Positions 53,043 through 61,975 of a stretch of DNA of 64,000 nt are shown here, in pieces (position 1 is the first letter of the stretch; each line of letters begins with the position of its first letter). The DNA lies in the NCBI RefSeq assembly GCF_003626635.1, contig NZ_RAZT01000015.1:1-64000 (forward strand), written 5' to 3'. The notes beneath the pieces were generated by a model, which had not been told where the DNA came from, did no database searches, and worked only from the letters and a program-made list of their open reading frames with translations. The position numbers and the translations under genes were made by a program. Source of the DNA: Micromonospora musae (GTDB lineage Bacteria; Actinomycetota; Actinomycetes; Mycobacteriales; Micromonosporaceae).

Positions 53043-53384
53043 TCAACCGGTTCGTCTGACCAGGGTGCCGGTCGGGTGCCGCCCGGTGACCGGGGCGGCC
53101 GGCGCCGAGAACGACGAGCCGGTGTACGTGGTGCCGGGGCGGGGCACCGTCCCGGCCACTCGGATGGTGCTGGGCGCGGGCTCGGGCGCGGAGAGCGCCG
53201 AGGCGATGGCGGCCTGCGCGTCCCGGCGACGCCGGTTCCAGGCGCCGCGGTCGCCGTCGAAGTAGCCCTGCCGGTAGCCGAACCGGTAGCCGATGCGGTA
53301 GCTCAGCTGGCCGTGCAGCCGGCCGGCCGCGTAGCTGGCGGCACCGAGCACCAGCACGAGGAAGATGGCGAGGAAGGGGCTCAT
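53043..53384 (-). CDS. Small single-helix membrane protein, 113 aa
   Basis: One N-terminal helix (FLAIFLVLVLGAASYAAG) is followed by an unusual Tyr/Gly pattern, YRIGYRFGYRQGYFDGDRG, and a low-complexity C-terminus. No family was recognised. It lies 31 bp after the 115-aa gene on the same strand and probably shares its transcript. The ATG at 53384 fits the helix. Confidence 0.7.
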   Translation of the reverse strand: MSPFLAIFLVLVLGAASYAAGRLHGQLSYRIGYRFGYRQGYFDGDRGAWNRRRRDAQAAIASALSAPEPAPSTIRVAGTVPRPGTTYTGSSFSAPAAPVTGRHPTGTLVRRTG

Positions 53385-53415
53385 CGGGCGGCTCCCGGTC
53401 GCCGCCGGTGCCGCG

Positions 53416-53763
53416 TCATCGCTCCTCCGGGTCGACCGAGGCCGGGTCGGCGACCAGCAGCTGGTCCAGGTCGCCGGTGCTGACCTCCTCGACCAGCTCG
53501 ACGCTGATCCGGCAGCAGTCCAGGACCACCTCCGCCACCGAGGACCGGCGGATCTCCCCGCCGGACTCGTAGACCCGCACGCTCAGCTCGGGGCAGCCGA
53601 GGTGGGTACGCCAGGCGTTCCACTCGTCCCGGTCGCCGACGCTCAGCGACAGGTAACGGCAGCCCCGGGCGAGGTAGAGGCGCCAGGGAGCGCTCAGGCC
53701 GGCGGCGACGCCCTCGGCGATCAGACCGAAGGCCTGGGCACGCGTCGCGAGTTCGGTCACCAC
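53416..53763 (-). CDS. Hypothetical protein, 115 aa
   Basis: This small soluble protein has an alpha/beta pattern (LYLARGCRYLSLSVGDRDEW, LSVRVYESGGEI, VVLDCCRISVELVEEV). It has no signal, no helix and no known motif. It diverges from the HTH regulator gene at 54025 across a region with repeated GTGACA sites and may be controlled by it. Two adjacent GTG codons (53763, 53760) are possible starts. Confidence 0.7.
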   Translation of the reverse strand: MVTELATRAQAFGLIAEGVAAGLSAPWRLYLARGCRYLSLSVGDRDEWNAWRTHLGCPELSVRVYESGGEIRRSSVAEVVLDCCRISVELVEEVSTGDLDQLLVADPASVDPEER

Positions 53764-53816
53764 ACCCCCCTCGCACCGGGGGCGTGACGCATGTGAGCAC
53801 CAATCGTCTCAGGCAC

Positions 53817-53974
53817 GTGACACACCGTAGGTTGTCCCATGGGCGTGACAGTATCAGCTTTTCGTCCGCTTACGGCGCCACCAATGGTCATCTATTCTGC
53901 CCAGGTGACACCCCTCAAAAGCAGAGCTGGATCGTTGACCCCAAAGCCGAGCCAGCCGTCACTTTCACGTGACA
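53817..53974. promoter_or_regulatory. Four GTGACA repeats in divergent promoter region
   Basis: GTGACA occurs on the plus strand at 53817-53822, 53845-53850, 53905-53910 and 53969-53974. The last forms an inverted repeat with GTCAC at 53958-53962. TATTCT (53893-53898) is a candidate -10. These look like regulator binding sites, possibly for the HTH protein at 54025. Inference from pattern only. Confidence 0.45.
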
Positions 53975-54024
53975 GTCGCGCGCCAGGGACCGCTTCCACG
54001 TCCGGGTGGCCGTACCGTCACGAG

Positions 54025-54468
54025 GTGACCGAGACCGCCAACGCCCGGAAGATCGCCTTCGCCACCTTCGTCCGACGCGCGCTCGACGAGGCACGAGCCA
54101 CCCGGGCCTGGAGCGGCACAGAGGTCTCCCGACGCACCGGCGTCTCCCGGCAGACCATCAACCGCTGGGTGCGGGGCGACTGGGCCAGCGACCCGGAGGC
54201 CGAACGGGTGGTCGCCTTCTGCGAGGGCCTGGGCCTCAACCCGGCCACCGCGTTCGCCGCGCTCGGCTGGGAACGCGCCGCCACCGCCCCGCACGCCGGC
54301 CAGCCCGGCCCACCGATGGACCCGGACGTGGAGGCGCTACTGCGCCGACTCGTCGACCCGAACGTGTCGGACGCGGAGAAGTTCCATATTCGAGAAACCA
54401 TTCGGTACCTCGCTTATCGCCCAACCCTCCGGGTGGATGTCCGAAAGCGCGGGAAACAGGCCGGGTAG
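54025..54468 (+). CDS. Helix-turn-helix transcriptional regulator
   Basis: This 147-aa protein has an XRE-like DNA-binding domain near residues 10-70: FVRRALDEARATRAWSGTEV, then VSRRTGVSRQTINRWVRGDW as the helix-turn-helix. The C-terminus (VEALLRRLVDPNVSDAEKF) is helical. It may regulate itself and the divergent 53763-53043 pair. The GTG at 54025 is favoured because upstream codons have intergenic character; alternative upstream starts exist back to 53839. Confidence 0.85.
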   Translation: MTETANARKIAFATFVRRALDEARATRAWSGTEVSRRTGVSRQTINRWVRGDWASDPEAERVVAFCEGLGLNPATAFAALGWERAATAPHAGQPGPPMDPDVEALLRRLVDPNVSDAEKFHIRETIRYLAYRPTLRVDVRKRGKQAG

Positions 54469-54630
54469 TTCCTCAGATAGCGAAAGAACAGCAGGTCAGC
54501 CTCATTCGTTTCGCTCCGGGGCCGGAACGGGCACGCTAGCGTCCCTATTCGTACTGCTTGGGCTCGTCGTCGGCGGGGGGACGGGACAAGGCCGAACCCA
54601 GCCCTGCGGGACAGAAGGAGGGGTCTGTCC

Positions 54631-54984
54631 ATGACCCTGAAATGGTTGGCAGTCGTGGTGGCCACGGTGTCGATGACACTGTGCGTCACCGGCAACGCGG
54701 TGACACTCGTGGTCGACGGCGGGCAGCTTCCCCTGCTCGTCAACCTCTTCACGCTCACCACCGCCGGCACAGCGGTCGTTCTGGCCGTGCTGGCCGAGCT
54801 GAACGAGCGGTTGAACAACCGGGTCAGCGCACTCACCGAGTTCCTCGTGGCCCGGCTGGACGAGATCGAGTCGCGCGCCGGCGACCGCAACACCGGCTTC
54901 GTGGAGGGCTACCTGCTCAACCACGGCCAGGACGCGGCGGTCGTGCCGTTCGGGAGAAGGGGAAGGGGAGCCGCCGAACGCTGA
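54631..54984 (+). CDS. Small membrane protein, 117 aa
   Basis: Two N-terminal helices (WLAVVVATVSMTLCVTGNAV and LLVNLFTLTTAGTAVVLAVL) are followed by an amphipathic stretch ELNERLNNRVSALTEFLVAR and a basic tail. It is unknown beyond this layout. The ATG has GGAGGGG 8 nt upstream, the best ribosome-binding site in this part of the window. It lies 162 bp after the HTH gene and may have its own promoter. Confidence 0.75.
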   Translation: MTLKWLAVVVATVSMTLCVTGNAVTLVVDGGQLPLLVNLFTLTTAGTAVVLAVLAELNERLNNRVSALTEFLVARLDEIESRAGDRNTGFVEGYLLNHGQDAAVVPFGRRGRGAAER

Positions 54985-55040
54985 TTCGACGCCCCGCGAA
55001 GGGGCCCCGCTCAGCCACGAATGAGCCCGCGATGCCGGGG

Positions 55041-55046
55041 TACGCT
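55041..55046 (+). promoter_or_regulatory. -10 box TACGCT, leaderless otsB start
   Basis: TACGCT ends 7 nt before the GTG at 55054, deciding this start over the ATG at 55021. Confidence 0.5.
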
Positions 55047-55053
55047 GACGCGC

Positions 55054-55878
55054 GTGCCGCCGTTGAATCTGGGAAACCAGCAGCCGAGGACCCCTTTGAG
55101 TGCCGACGACGCCTGGCGCGCCAACGCCGACCGGGCGGCCGGAACCGTGCTCTTCTTCGACTTCGACGGCACGCTCGCGCCCGTCGGCGACGACCCGACC
55201 GCGGTCCAGCCCGCACCGAGGGTGCTCGGCGCGATCGAGGCGCTCGCCCCCCTCGTCCGACGGATCGCGATCGTCTCGGCCCGACCGGTGGACTTCCTCC
55301 GCGATCGCCTCGGTGGCCTCGCCGGGGTCGACCTCTACGGGCTCTACGGCCTGGAGCACAGCCACTCCGGCGGCGAGACGGTGACCGAGCCGGCCGCGTT
55401 GCCGTGGGTGCCCACGATGGCCGAGCTGGCCGAGCTGGCGCGCACCGAACTTCCCGCCGGCACCCTCGTCGAGTTCAAGCGGCTCTCGGTGGCGCTGCAC
55501 TGGCGTACGGCGCCCCAGCTCGGCGAGGCGGTCCAGGAGTGGGGCCAGGCCCAGGCCGACCGGCTCGGGCTGCGGGTGCAGGGCGGGCGGATGGTGCTCG
55601 AACTCAAACCACCGGTCGACCGGGACAAGGGCATGGTGATCGGCGAGGCGGTCCGGGACGTGAACGCGGCCTGGTACTTCGGCGACGACGTCTCCGACAT
55701 CAAGGCGTTCGCCGCGCTGCGCGCCCGCGCCGCCGCCGATCCGAGCTTCCTCGGCGTCTGCGTCGCGGTCGCCAACCCGGAGACCGGTCAGCAGGTGGCC
55801 GACGCCGCCGACCTCACCATCGACTCACCCGCCGCGCTGGGCGACTTCCTCGCCGAGGCCGCCCGGCACCTCGCCTGA
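55054..55878 (+). CDS. otsB: Trehalose-phosphatase
   Basis: This 274-aa HAD-superfamily enzyme removes phosphate from trehalose 6-phosphate. VLFFDFDGTLAPV holds the nucleophile Asp; YGLYGLEHSHSGGE, VELKPPVDRDKGMVI (read as LELKPPVDRDKG) and AWYFGDDVSDIKAF complete the active site. OtsA is not in the window. The GTG at 55054 is supported by the -10 box 7 nt upstream; an ATG at 55021 is an alternative. Confidence 0.93.
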   Translation: MPPLNLGNQQPRTPLSADDAWRANADRAAGTVLFFDFDGTLAPVGDDPTAVQPAPRVLGAIEALAPLVRRIAIVSARPVDFLRDRLGGLAGVDLYGLYGLEHSHSGGETVTEPAALPWVPTMAELAELARTELPAGTLVEFKRLSVALHWRTAPQLGEAVQEWGQAQADRLGLRVQGGRMVLELKPPVDRDKGMVIGEAVRDVNAAWYFGDDVSDIKAFAALRARAAADPSFLGVCVAVANPETGQQVADAADLTIDSPAALGDFLAEAARHLA

Positions 55879-55927
55879 TACCGCCGGCACCTCACCTGAC
55901 CCGGCCGGTGCCTGCTCGGGCGGAGGG

Positions 55928-56698
55928 TCAGCCGCCGAAGCGCCGCTGGCGGTTGGCGTACGAACGCAGCGCCCGGAGGAAGTCGACCTGCCGGAAGTCG
56001 GGCCAGTTCAGCTCGCAGAAGTAGAACTCCGAGTGCGCCGACTGCCAGAGCATGAACCCGGAGAGGCGCTGCTCGCCACTGGTCCGGATCACCAGGTCCG
56101 GGTCCGGCTGGCCGCGCGTGTAGAGGTGCTCGGCGATGTGCTCGACGTCCAGCACCTCGGCCAGCTCCTCGATGCCGCCCCCGGTCGCCGCGTGCTCCAG
56201 CAGCAGCGAGCGCACCGCGTCGACGATCTCCCGCCGGCCGCCGTACCCGACGGCGATGTTGACCTGGGCCCCACCGCTACGCCCCCGGGTGCGCTCCTCG
56301 GCCGCCTTGAGCGCGGCGGCGTGGTGCGCCGGAAGCACGTCGAGCGCGCCGACCATCCGCAGCCGCCAGGGGTTGCCCTCCTCGGCCAGCTCCGTGGTGA
56401 GGTCCTCGATGATCTGGAGCAGCGGGTCCAGCTCGGCGGCCGGCCGGGTGAGGTTGTCGGTGGAGAGCAGCCAGAGTGTGACATGCCCCACGCCGGCCGC
56501 ATCGCACCAGCGCAGCAGCTCCTTGATCCGCTCGGCGCCCATCCGGTGGCCGTCGTTCGGGTCGACGAAGCCCATGTCCCGGGCCCACCTGCGGTTGCCG
56601 TCGCACATGACGCCAACGTGCCGGGGCACCGGCTTACCCACGAGCTTCGCCTTGAGGCGGCGCTCGTACACGGAGTAGACAAGGTTCCGCAGAGACAT
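55928..56698 (-). CDS. Short-chain cis-prenyltransferase (isoprenyl transferase)
   Basis: This 256-aa member of the UppS family elongates FPP/GPP with cis double bonds. VGVMCDGNRRWARDMG carries the catalytic Asp, and the conserved RxxRxSGEQRLSGFMLWQ region appears as IRTSGEQRLSGFMLWQSA, with YFCELNWPDF near the end. It resembles mycobacterial Z-FPP synthase Rv1086, which feeds decaprenyl phosphate synthesis; chain length cannot be read from sequence. ATG at 56698 or GTG at 56701 are both possible; TACGCT lies upstream. Confidence 0.92.
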   Translation of the reverse strand: MSLRNLVYSVYERRLKAKLVGKPVPRHVGVMCDGNRRWARDMGFVDPNDGHRMGAERIKELLRWCDAAGVGHVTLWLLSTDNLTRPAAELDPLLQIIEDLTTELAEEGNPWRLRMVGALDVLPAHHAAALKAAEERTRGRSGGAQVNIAVGYGGRREIVDAVRSLLLEHAATGGGIEELAEVLDVEHIAEHLYTRGQPDPDLVIRTSGEQRLSGFMLWQSAHSEFYFCELNWPDFRQVDFLRALRSYANRQRRFGG

Positions 56699-56729
56699 CA
56701 CCTAGCAGCGTAGCGACCTACCCGAGGCA

Positions 56730-57872
56730 TCAGCGCCGCGGAGCCTCATCCCGCGCCGGGAGACCGATCCCAATCATCGCGAGGGTGCGGGCGTCCAGCC
56801 GTCCGTCGCCCAGCCCGAGCTCCACGACGCTCCGGTAGACCCGGTCGTCGCGCCGGGCGGCCCGGACCGCCGCGTCCACCACCCGCCGTCGCCGGGCCAG
56901 CCAGGCCGCCAGTGAGCTGTGCCGCAGGTGGGTGCCGAGCCGACGGCGGAGCGAGTCGGCGTAGCGTCGCACCGCCCGTTCCGGCGTTCGGGCCGCCGCG
57001 GCGCCCGCGAGCGCCCCGGAGAGCAGGGCGTAGAAGATCCCCTCGCCGGTGAACGGATTGATCATCGAGAGCGCGTCGCCGGCCAACAACACCCGCTCGC
57101 TGCCGGGAGCCGGGCGGTGCGTCGACAGGGGCAGATGATGCGCGCGCAACGCCCCGACCCCGGCCGGATCGGTCCCCGGCAGCAGCGTGGCGAGCCGGTC
57201 GAGCAGGTACGCCCGGCTCAACGGCTCCCCCCGCAGCACCTCCCCGTACCCCACGTTCGCCCGCCCGTCGCCGATCGGGAACGACCAGGCGTACGCGGGC
57301 CACCGGGCACCGGAGGTCACGATGAGCTGCTCCGGCGGCCCCGGAAGGGCCGGAGCGTATCCCCGGATGGCCAGCGCGAGATGCCGGTCCGGGTTGACCG
57401 CGTGCCCGAGCAGCCGCCGGACCACCGACCCGGCCCCGTCCGCCCCGACCACGACCCGCGCCGCGATCTCACCGTCGAGGACGACCCGGCCGTTGGTCTG
57501 CTCGAAGCGGCGTACGGTGTGCCGGCGCAGCTGCGCACCGGCCGAGACCGCCGCGGCGACCAGCCGCGCGTCGAAGACCTCCCGGGGCACCGTGTACGCC
57601 GGGCGGGGAAGTTCCCGGGCGACGGTGCCGCCACCCGGCCCCACCAGCCGCAGCGCCGGCAGCGGCGGATAGCCGGCGACCGCGTCCCGCACCCCCAGCT
57701 CGGCGAGGACGTCCACCGCGTGCGCGGCGATCCCGTCCCCGCACGCCTTGTCCCGGGGGAAGTCCGCCCGGTCGAGCAGCAGCACCCGGGCATCGGCACG
57801 ACGGGCGGCCAGGGCGGCGGCCGCCCCCGCCGGTCCCGCCCCGACCACCACCACGTCGAACTCGTCGCTCAT
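56730..57872 (-). CDS. Geranylgeranyl-reductase-like FAD oxidoreductase
   Basis: This 380-aa flavoprotein has dinucleotide motif VVVVGAGPAGAAAALAAR, then LLDRADFPRDKACGDGI and the second FAD motif VLLAGDALSMINPFTGEGI. Such proteins saturate isoprenoid chains, as in actinobacterial menaquinone reductase MenJ or geranylgeranyl lipid reductases. The neighbouring cis-prenyltransferase makes an isoprenoid role credible. The ATG at 57872 has GGAGGAGG 7 nt upstream. Confidence 0.9.
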   Translation of the reverse strand: MSDEFDVVVVGAGPAGAAAALAARRADARVLLLDRADFPRDKACGDGIAAHAVDVLAELGVRDAVAGYPPLPALRLVGPGGGTVARELPRPAYTVPREVFDARLVAAAVSAGAQLRRHTVRRFEQTNGRVVLDGEIAARVVVGADGAGSVVRRLLGHAVNPDRHLALAIRGYAPALPGPPEQLIVTSGARWPAYAWSFPIGDGRANVGYGEVLRGEPLSRAYLLDRLATLLPGTDPAGVGALRAHHLPLSTHRPAPGSERVLLAGDALSMINPFTGEGIFYALLSGALAGAAAARTPERAVRRYADSLRRRLGTHLRHSSLAAWLARRRRVVDAAVRAARRDDRVYRSVVELGLGDGRLDARTLAMIGIGLPARDEAPRR

Positions 57873-58162
57873 CGCGTCGCCCTCCTCCGGCCTGCTGATC
57901 GGGGTCGCGCTCGCCCGGCCGCACCCGCACGAGCCGTTCAGGTGACCAAACTCACTCCCCCATCCTGCCCGCTCCGCGCCCTCGACCGCCGACACCGCGT
58001 CGCCGGGCGCGTCCGCCGTCGGGTGCCCGGCCCGTCGCGCCCGGTCGGGCTCAGGCCATTCGAATCGGGCGCCCCTGGTTTCGCGGTGACCAGATCACCC
58101 GGCAGGCTCGGATGCGGAACCGAACCACCGGCCGGTCTCGCCGGAGAGGCAGCGCGACAGCG

Positions 58163-59041
58163 TCAGGCGACGCCCACATCCCCGTCCGTCGGCGATTCGG
58201 CGGCGGCGCGATCGGCACGCCAGACGCCGTACAGCGCCACGCCGGCGGCGACCAGCAGTGGCCCACCGTCCCGGATCAGGCCGTCCAGGCCGAGCAGCCA
58301 CAGACACAGTGGAAGGTCGACGGCGAGCACCAGGACCGTGACCACGACGAGGAGCAGGCGGGCCCAGCGCCGGCCACGGAGCAGGAAGGCGGTGCAGAAG
58401 AGCACCAGGTAGCTGGCGGCGATCCCGGCGCCCAGCCAGAGCAGCACCGCCGGCACGGCGATCAGCCGCCCGTCCAGCACCGCGCCGACGGCGGCCAGCG
58501 CCGGCACGAGCATGAGCGGGCTGTACGTGAAGGCGGCCACCCGGCTCGTCAGCAGCCAGCCGCTCGCCTCGGGCCGCCGCGGCGCCACCTCGCGCCAGAA
58601 GATGCCGTTGCGGTCGACGACCAGCCGTCGACGATGCCGGACCAGGTGCTCGGCGAGAGCCGGCGAGCGGTAGAGCTGCCAGACCACGGCCGCGCAGAGT
58701 GCGGTGAGCAGGGCGAAGCCGGCCACTCCCGGCGCCGGTGGCACGCCCTGCCGGGGCACGATCAGGCGGCCGACCGCGAAGACCGTGGTGACGGCGAGGA
58801 TGAGCCCGAACGGCCGGGCGATGGTCCTGCCCCGACGGACGTGCCCGATCAGCACCAGGAAACCGAGCGAGCGCAGCAACGCCCAGCCGGTACGGACCGC
58901 CAGCCCGAAGCCCTGCTCCGGGGCGTACCACCAGTTGAGCACCTCGACCACGACGGTGGCCGCCGCGGCGGCCGCCAACATCCAGGTCAACGACCGGACG
59001 GCGGACGGCCGCCGGACCTCGGTCGCGGCGGCCGTCCTCAT
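58163..59041 (-). CDS. Multi-pass membrane protein, 292 aa
   Basis: About seven to eight helices cover almost the entire protein; a conserved-looking cytoplasmic stretch LVRHRRRLVVDRNGIFWREV lies near the middle. No family or motif was recognised. It is downstream of pckG (stop at 59079) on the same strand after 37 bp, so it may be co-transcribed. The ATG at 59041 is preferred over a start at 59143, which would overlap pckG. Confidence 0.75.
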   Translation of the reverse strand: MRTAAATEVRRPSAVRSLTWMLAAAAAATVVVEVLNWWYAPEQGFGLAVRTGWALLRSLGFLVLIGHVRRGRTIARPFGLILAVTTVFAVGRLIVPRQGVPPAPGVAGFALLTALCAAVVWQLYRSPALAEHLVRHRRRLVVDRNGIFWREVAPRRPEASGWLLTSRVAAFTYSPLMLVPALAAVGAVLDGRLIAVPAVLLWLGAGIAASYLVLFCTAFLLRGRRWARLLLVVVTVLVLAVDLPLCLWLLGLDGLIRDGGPLLVAAGVALYGVWRADRAAAESPTDGDVGVA

Positions 59042-59078
59042 GACATCCGATGATGCCCCTACCCGGGGCGCGCTACAC

Positions 59079-60923
59079 CTAGCGCTGCGGCTGTGCCGCG
59101 TCGAGCCGGGCGCGCAGCGCGTCCAACTCGGCCCAGAGGACACCGGGCAGCTTGTCGCCGAACTTCTCGAACCACTCGGTGACGAGCGGCAGCTCCTGAC
59201 GCCACTCCTCCGGGTCCACCTTGAGCGCGATCCGGACGTCCTCGGGCGTCATGTCCAGGCCCTCGACGTCCAACGCGTCCTGCGCCGGCACCATGCCGAT
59301 CGGCGTCTCCACCGCCTCGGCGCGCCCCTCGATGCGCTCGACCACCCACTTGAGAACGCGGGAGTTCTCACCGAAGCCGGGCCAGAGGAAGTTGCCGTCC
59401 GGGTCCTTGCGGAACCAGTTGACGTAGTAGATCTGGGGCAGCTTCGACTCGTCGCCGTCGGCGCCCTTGCCCATCTCGATCCAGTGCCGGAAGTAGTCGC
59501 CGGCGTGGTAGCCGATGAACGGCAGCATCGCCATCGGGTCACGCCGGACCACACCGACGGCGCCGGATGCGGCGGCGGTGGTCTCCGAGGAGAGCGTCGC
59601 GCCCAGGTAGACGCCGTGCACCCAGTCGCGTGCCTCGGTCACCAGCGGAACCGTGTCCCGGCGGCGGCCACCGAAGAGGATCGCGTCGATTGGCACGCCG
59701 TTCGGGTCGTAGTAGTCCTCGGCGAGGATCGGGCACTGGGTGATGGGAGTGCAGAACCGGCTGTTCGCGTGCGAGGAGAGGCTGTCGCTCTCCGGCGTCC
59801 AGTCGTTGCCCTTCCAGTCGGTCAGGTGCGCCGGCGGTTCACCCATCCCCTCCCACCAGATGTCCCCGTCGTCGGTCAGGGCCACGTTGGTGAAGACGGA
59901 GTTGCCGCGGTCGAGCGTGCGCATCGCGTTGGCGTTGGTCTTCCAGTCGGTGCCGGGCGCGACGCCGAAGAGGCCGTACTCCGGGTTGACGGCGTAGAGG
60001 CGGCCGTCCGGCCCGAACCGCATCCAGGCGATGTCGTCACCGATCGTCTCGACCTTCCAGCCGGGGATCGTCGGCTCCAACATGGCCAGGTTGGTCTTGC
60101 CGCAGGCCGACGGGAAGGCGCCCGCGATGTGGTAGACCCGCCCCTCCGGCGAGGTGATCTTCAGGATCAGCATGTGCTCGGCGAGCCAGCCCTCGTCGCG
60201 CCCCATGACGCTCGCGATACGCAGCGAGTAGCACTTCTTGCCGAGCAGCGAGTTTCCGCCGTAGCCGGAGCCGTACGACCAGATCTCCCGGGTCTCCGGG
60301 AAGTGCGAGATGTACTTGGTCTCGTTGCACGGCCAGGCCACGTCCTGCTGACCGGGCGCGAGCGGCGCGCCGATCGAGTGCAGCGCGCGCACGAAGTCCG
60401 CGTCGTCGCCCATGGCGTCGAGGATCGACCTGCCCATCCGGGTCATGATGCGCATCGAGGCGACCACGTAGGGGCTGTCCGTGATCTCCACCCCGAACAT
60501 GGGGTTCTCCGCCTCGACCGGTCCCATGCAGAACGGGATGACGTACATCGTCCGGCCACGCATGGCACCCCGGTAGAGGTCGGTCATCACGCGCTTCATC
60601 TCGGCCGGCGCCATCCAGTTGTTGGTGGGGCCGGCGTCCGCCTCGTCAACGGAGCAGATGAAGGTGCGCTCCTCGACCCGCGCCACGTCCGAGGGGTCGG
60701 TGCGGGCGTAGAAGGAGTTCGGCTTCTTCTCCGGGTTCAGCCGGATCAGGGTGCCCGCGTCCACGAGTTCGTCGGTGAGACGACGCCACTCCTCGTCGGA
60801 CCCGTCCACCCACACGACCCGGTCCGGGGTGGTCAGTTCTGCGACCTCACGGACCCAGGCGAGAAGTTTGGGATGGGACGTCGGGGCCTGATCGATACCC
60901 CGAACAACAGCCGGAGCAACCAT
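59079..60923 (-). CDS. pckG: Phosphoenolpyruvate carboxykinase (GTP)
   Basis: This 614-aa enzyme converts oxaloacetate to PEP, the first committed step of gluconeogenesis. GAFPSACGKTNLAML is the kinase P-loop with the reactive Cys, FGGRRRDTVPLV binds substrate, and GENSRVLKWVVERIEG is characteristic of the GTP type. The ATG has AAGGAG 6 nt upstream. A promoter with two inverted repeats lies about 100-150 bp upstream. Antagonist of ppc at 34 kb. Confidence 0.98.
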   Translation of the reverse strand: MVAPAVVRGIDQAPTSHPKLLAWVREVAELTTPDRVVWVDGSDEEWRRLTDELVDAGTLIRLNPEKKPNSFYARTDPSDVARVEERTFICSVDEADAGPTNNWMAPAEMKRVMTDLYRGAMRGRTMYVIPFCMGPVEAENPMFGVEITDSPYVVASMRIMTRMGRSILDAMGDDADFVRALHSIGAPLAPGQQDVAWPCNETKYISHFPETREIWSYGSGYGGNSLLGKKCYSLRIASVMGRDEGWLAEHMLILKITSPEGRVYHIAGAFPSACGKTNLAMLEPTIPGWKVETIGDDIAWMRFGPDGRLYAVNPEYGLFGVAPGTDWKTNANAMRTLDRGNSVFTNVALTDDGDIWWEGMGEPPAHLTDWKGNDWTPESDSLSSHANSRFCTPITQCPILAEDYYDPNGVPIDAILFGGRRRDTVPLVTEARDWVHGVYLGATLSSETTAAASGAVGVVRRDPMAMLPFIGYHAGDYFRHWIEMGKGADGDESKLPQIYYVNWFRKDPDGNFLWPGFGENSRVLKWVVERIEGRAEAVETPIGMVPAQDALDVEGLDMTPEDVRIALKVDPEEWRQELPLVTEWFEKFGDKLPGVLWAELDALRARLDAAQPQR

Positions 60924-61021
60924 GACACATCTCCTTGTGGTCGACGCTGACCGATCTATGGGATGCACGAGTCTGGGCGGGCGGGAGCCGCTTCGCCTTG
61001 TGGAAACCTGGGATTGGGCTC

Positions 61022-61077
61022 AGCGTAAACCGGGCAGCCTCCCCAGTCAGTGGGACTGGTTGTGAAGAACTGCACAA
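61022..61077 (-). promoter_or_regulatory. pckG promoter with operator-like inverted repeats
   Basis: On the minus strand, -35 CTGACT (61050-61045), a 17-nt spacer and -10 TACGCT (61027-61022) form a good promoter with a leader of about 90 nt. CCAGTC-N5-GACTGG (61043-61059) overlaps the -35 box, as a repressor site would, and TTGTG-N8-CACAA (61060-61077) abuts it upstream, as an activator site could. Confidence 0.6.
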
Positions 61078-61351
61078 GGTAGGGACACGCTGCGGCATCG
61101 CGATCTGATACCCGTTTCTGCGCGCAGTTTCACGCAAATCTTCGAGAAAACCTTCGACGGCGCGGCATTCGCCGGGGCGTCCCCGGGGCGCCGGCGATCG
61201 TCGGCACGGCGTCGATGGCCTCCCCCGTTCGACCCCGCACCGCCGTCCCGGCGATTACGCTCTGTCCATGTCGACCGCGGTCGCCGCGGGTGCCGCCCAT
61301 GCCGGCCGCACCCGCTCGTCGTTGCTACCGGTGCCGCGTGTCCTCAGCCGG

Positions 61352-61357
61352 TAGGCT
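61352..61357 (+). promoter_or_regulatory. -10 box TAGGCT, leaderless GtrA gene
   Basis: TAGGCT ends 6 nt before the GTG at 61364. Confidence 0.5.
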
Positions 61358-61363
61358 CCGCGT

Positions 61364-61912
61364 GTGGCCGCGACGATGACGGGAGAGCAAAAGGGCTCTC
61401 GACCGACCCGTTCCGGCCCGCTCCGGGCGCTGTTCGACCGTTTCGGTCACCTCATCCACGAGATGAGCAAGTTCGCCACGGTTGGCGGGATCGCCTTCCT
61501 GCTCGACTTCGCGCTCTTCAACTACCTGACGGTGATGCAGGGGCTCGAGCAGGTCACCGCGAAGACGATCTCCACCGTGATCGCCGCGACCATCGCCTTC
61601 GTGGGCAACCGGTTCTGGACCTGGCGGCACCGCCAGCGCAACAACCCGGCCCGCGAGTACGCGCTCTTCTTCTTCTTCAACGGCGTCGGCCTGGGCATCG
61701 CCGTCGCGTGTCTCGCCATCAGCCGCTACGGGCTGGGCAGCCTCTGGCCGGAGGTGTTCCGCACCCCGCTGGCGGACAACATCGCGAGCTTCATCGTCGG
61801 CACCGGCCTCGGGACCCTCTTCCGGTTCTGGTCCTACCGACGGTTCGTCTTCCCGGAAGCGGGAACCCCAGCCGTTCCGGAAGTGACGTACGACCGAGAC
61901 CACGGGGCGTGA
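61364..61912 (+). CDS. GtrA family protein
   Basis: This 182-aa protein has four membrane helices of the GtrA type: FATVGGIAFLLDFALFNYLT, TIAFVGNRFWTW (family motif NRFWTW), YALFFFFNGVGLGIAV and the final FRFWSYRRFVF. GtrA proteins flip or help transfer undecaprenyl-linked sugars during cell-envelope glycan modification. A paralog follows 64 bp downstream. The GTG at 61364 is chosen because of the -10 box. Confidence 0.88.
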   Translation: MAATMTGEQKGSRPTRSGPLRALFDRFGHLIHEMSKFATVGGIAFLLDFALFNYLTVMQGLEQVTAKTISTVIAATIAFVGNRFWTWRHRQRNNPAREYALFFFFNGVGLGIAVACLAISRYGLGSLWPEVFRTPLADNIASFIVGTGLGTLFRFWSYRRFVFPEAGTPAVPEVTYDRDHGA

Positions 61913-61962
61913 CCTGCCGCCCATCCTGTCCGGCCGGAGCCTGCCGGCCCAGACCACTGTCT

Positions 61963-61968
61963 TAAGGT
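61963..61968 (+). promoter_or_regulatory. -10 box TAAGGT, leaderless second GtrA gene
   Basis: TAAGGT ends 7 nt before the ATG at 61976, favouring that start over the GTG at 61967. Confidence 0.5.
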
Positions 61969-61975
61969 GTTCCGC

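Larger units (their letters stand above)
60924..61363. other. 440-bp pckG/GtrA divergent region
   Basis: No gene is supported. It holds the pckG promoter (61022-61050) with inverted repeats up to 61077, and the GtrA -10 box at its other end. The stretch 61078-61340 shows no other clear feature; it includes an AT-richer segment near 61130-61155. Confidence 0.65.

Noticed and set aside
55021..55053. ATG at 55021 as otsB start
   Set aside because: The TACGCT box at 55041 lies inside that extension and is positioned for a transcript starting at the GTG at 55054; kept only as an alternative.
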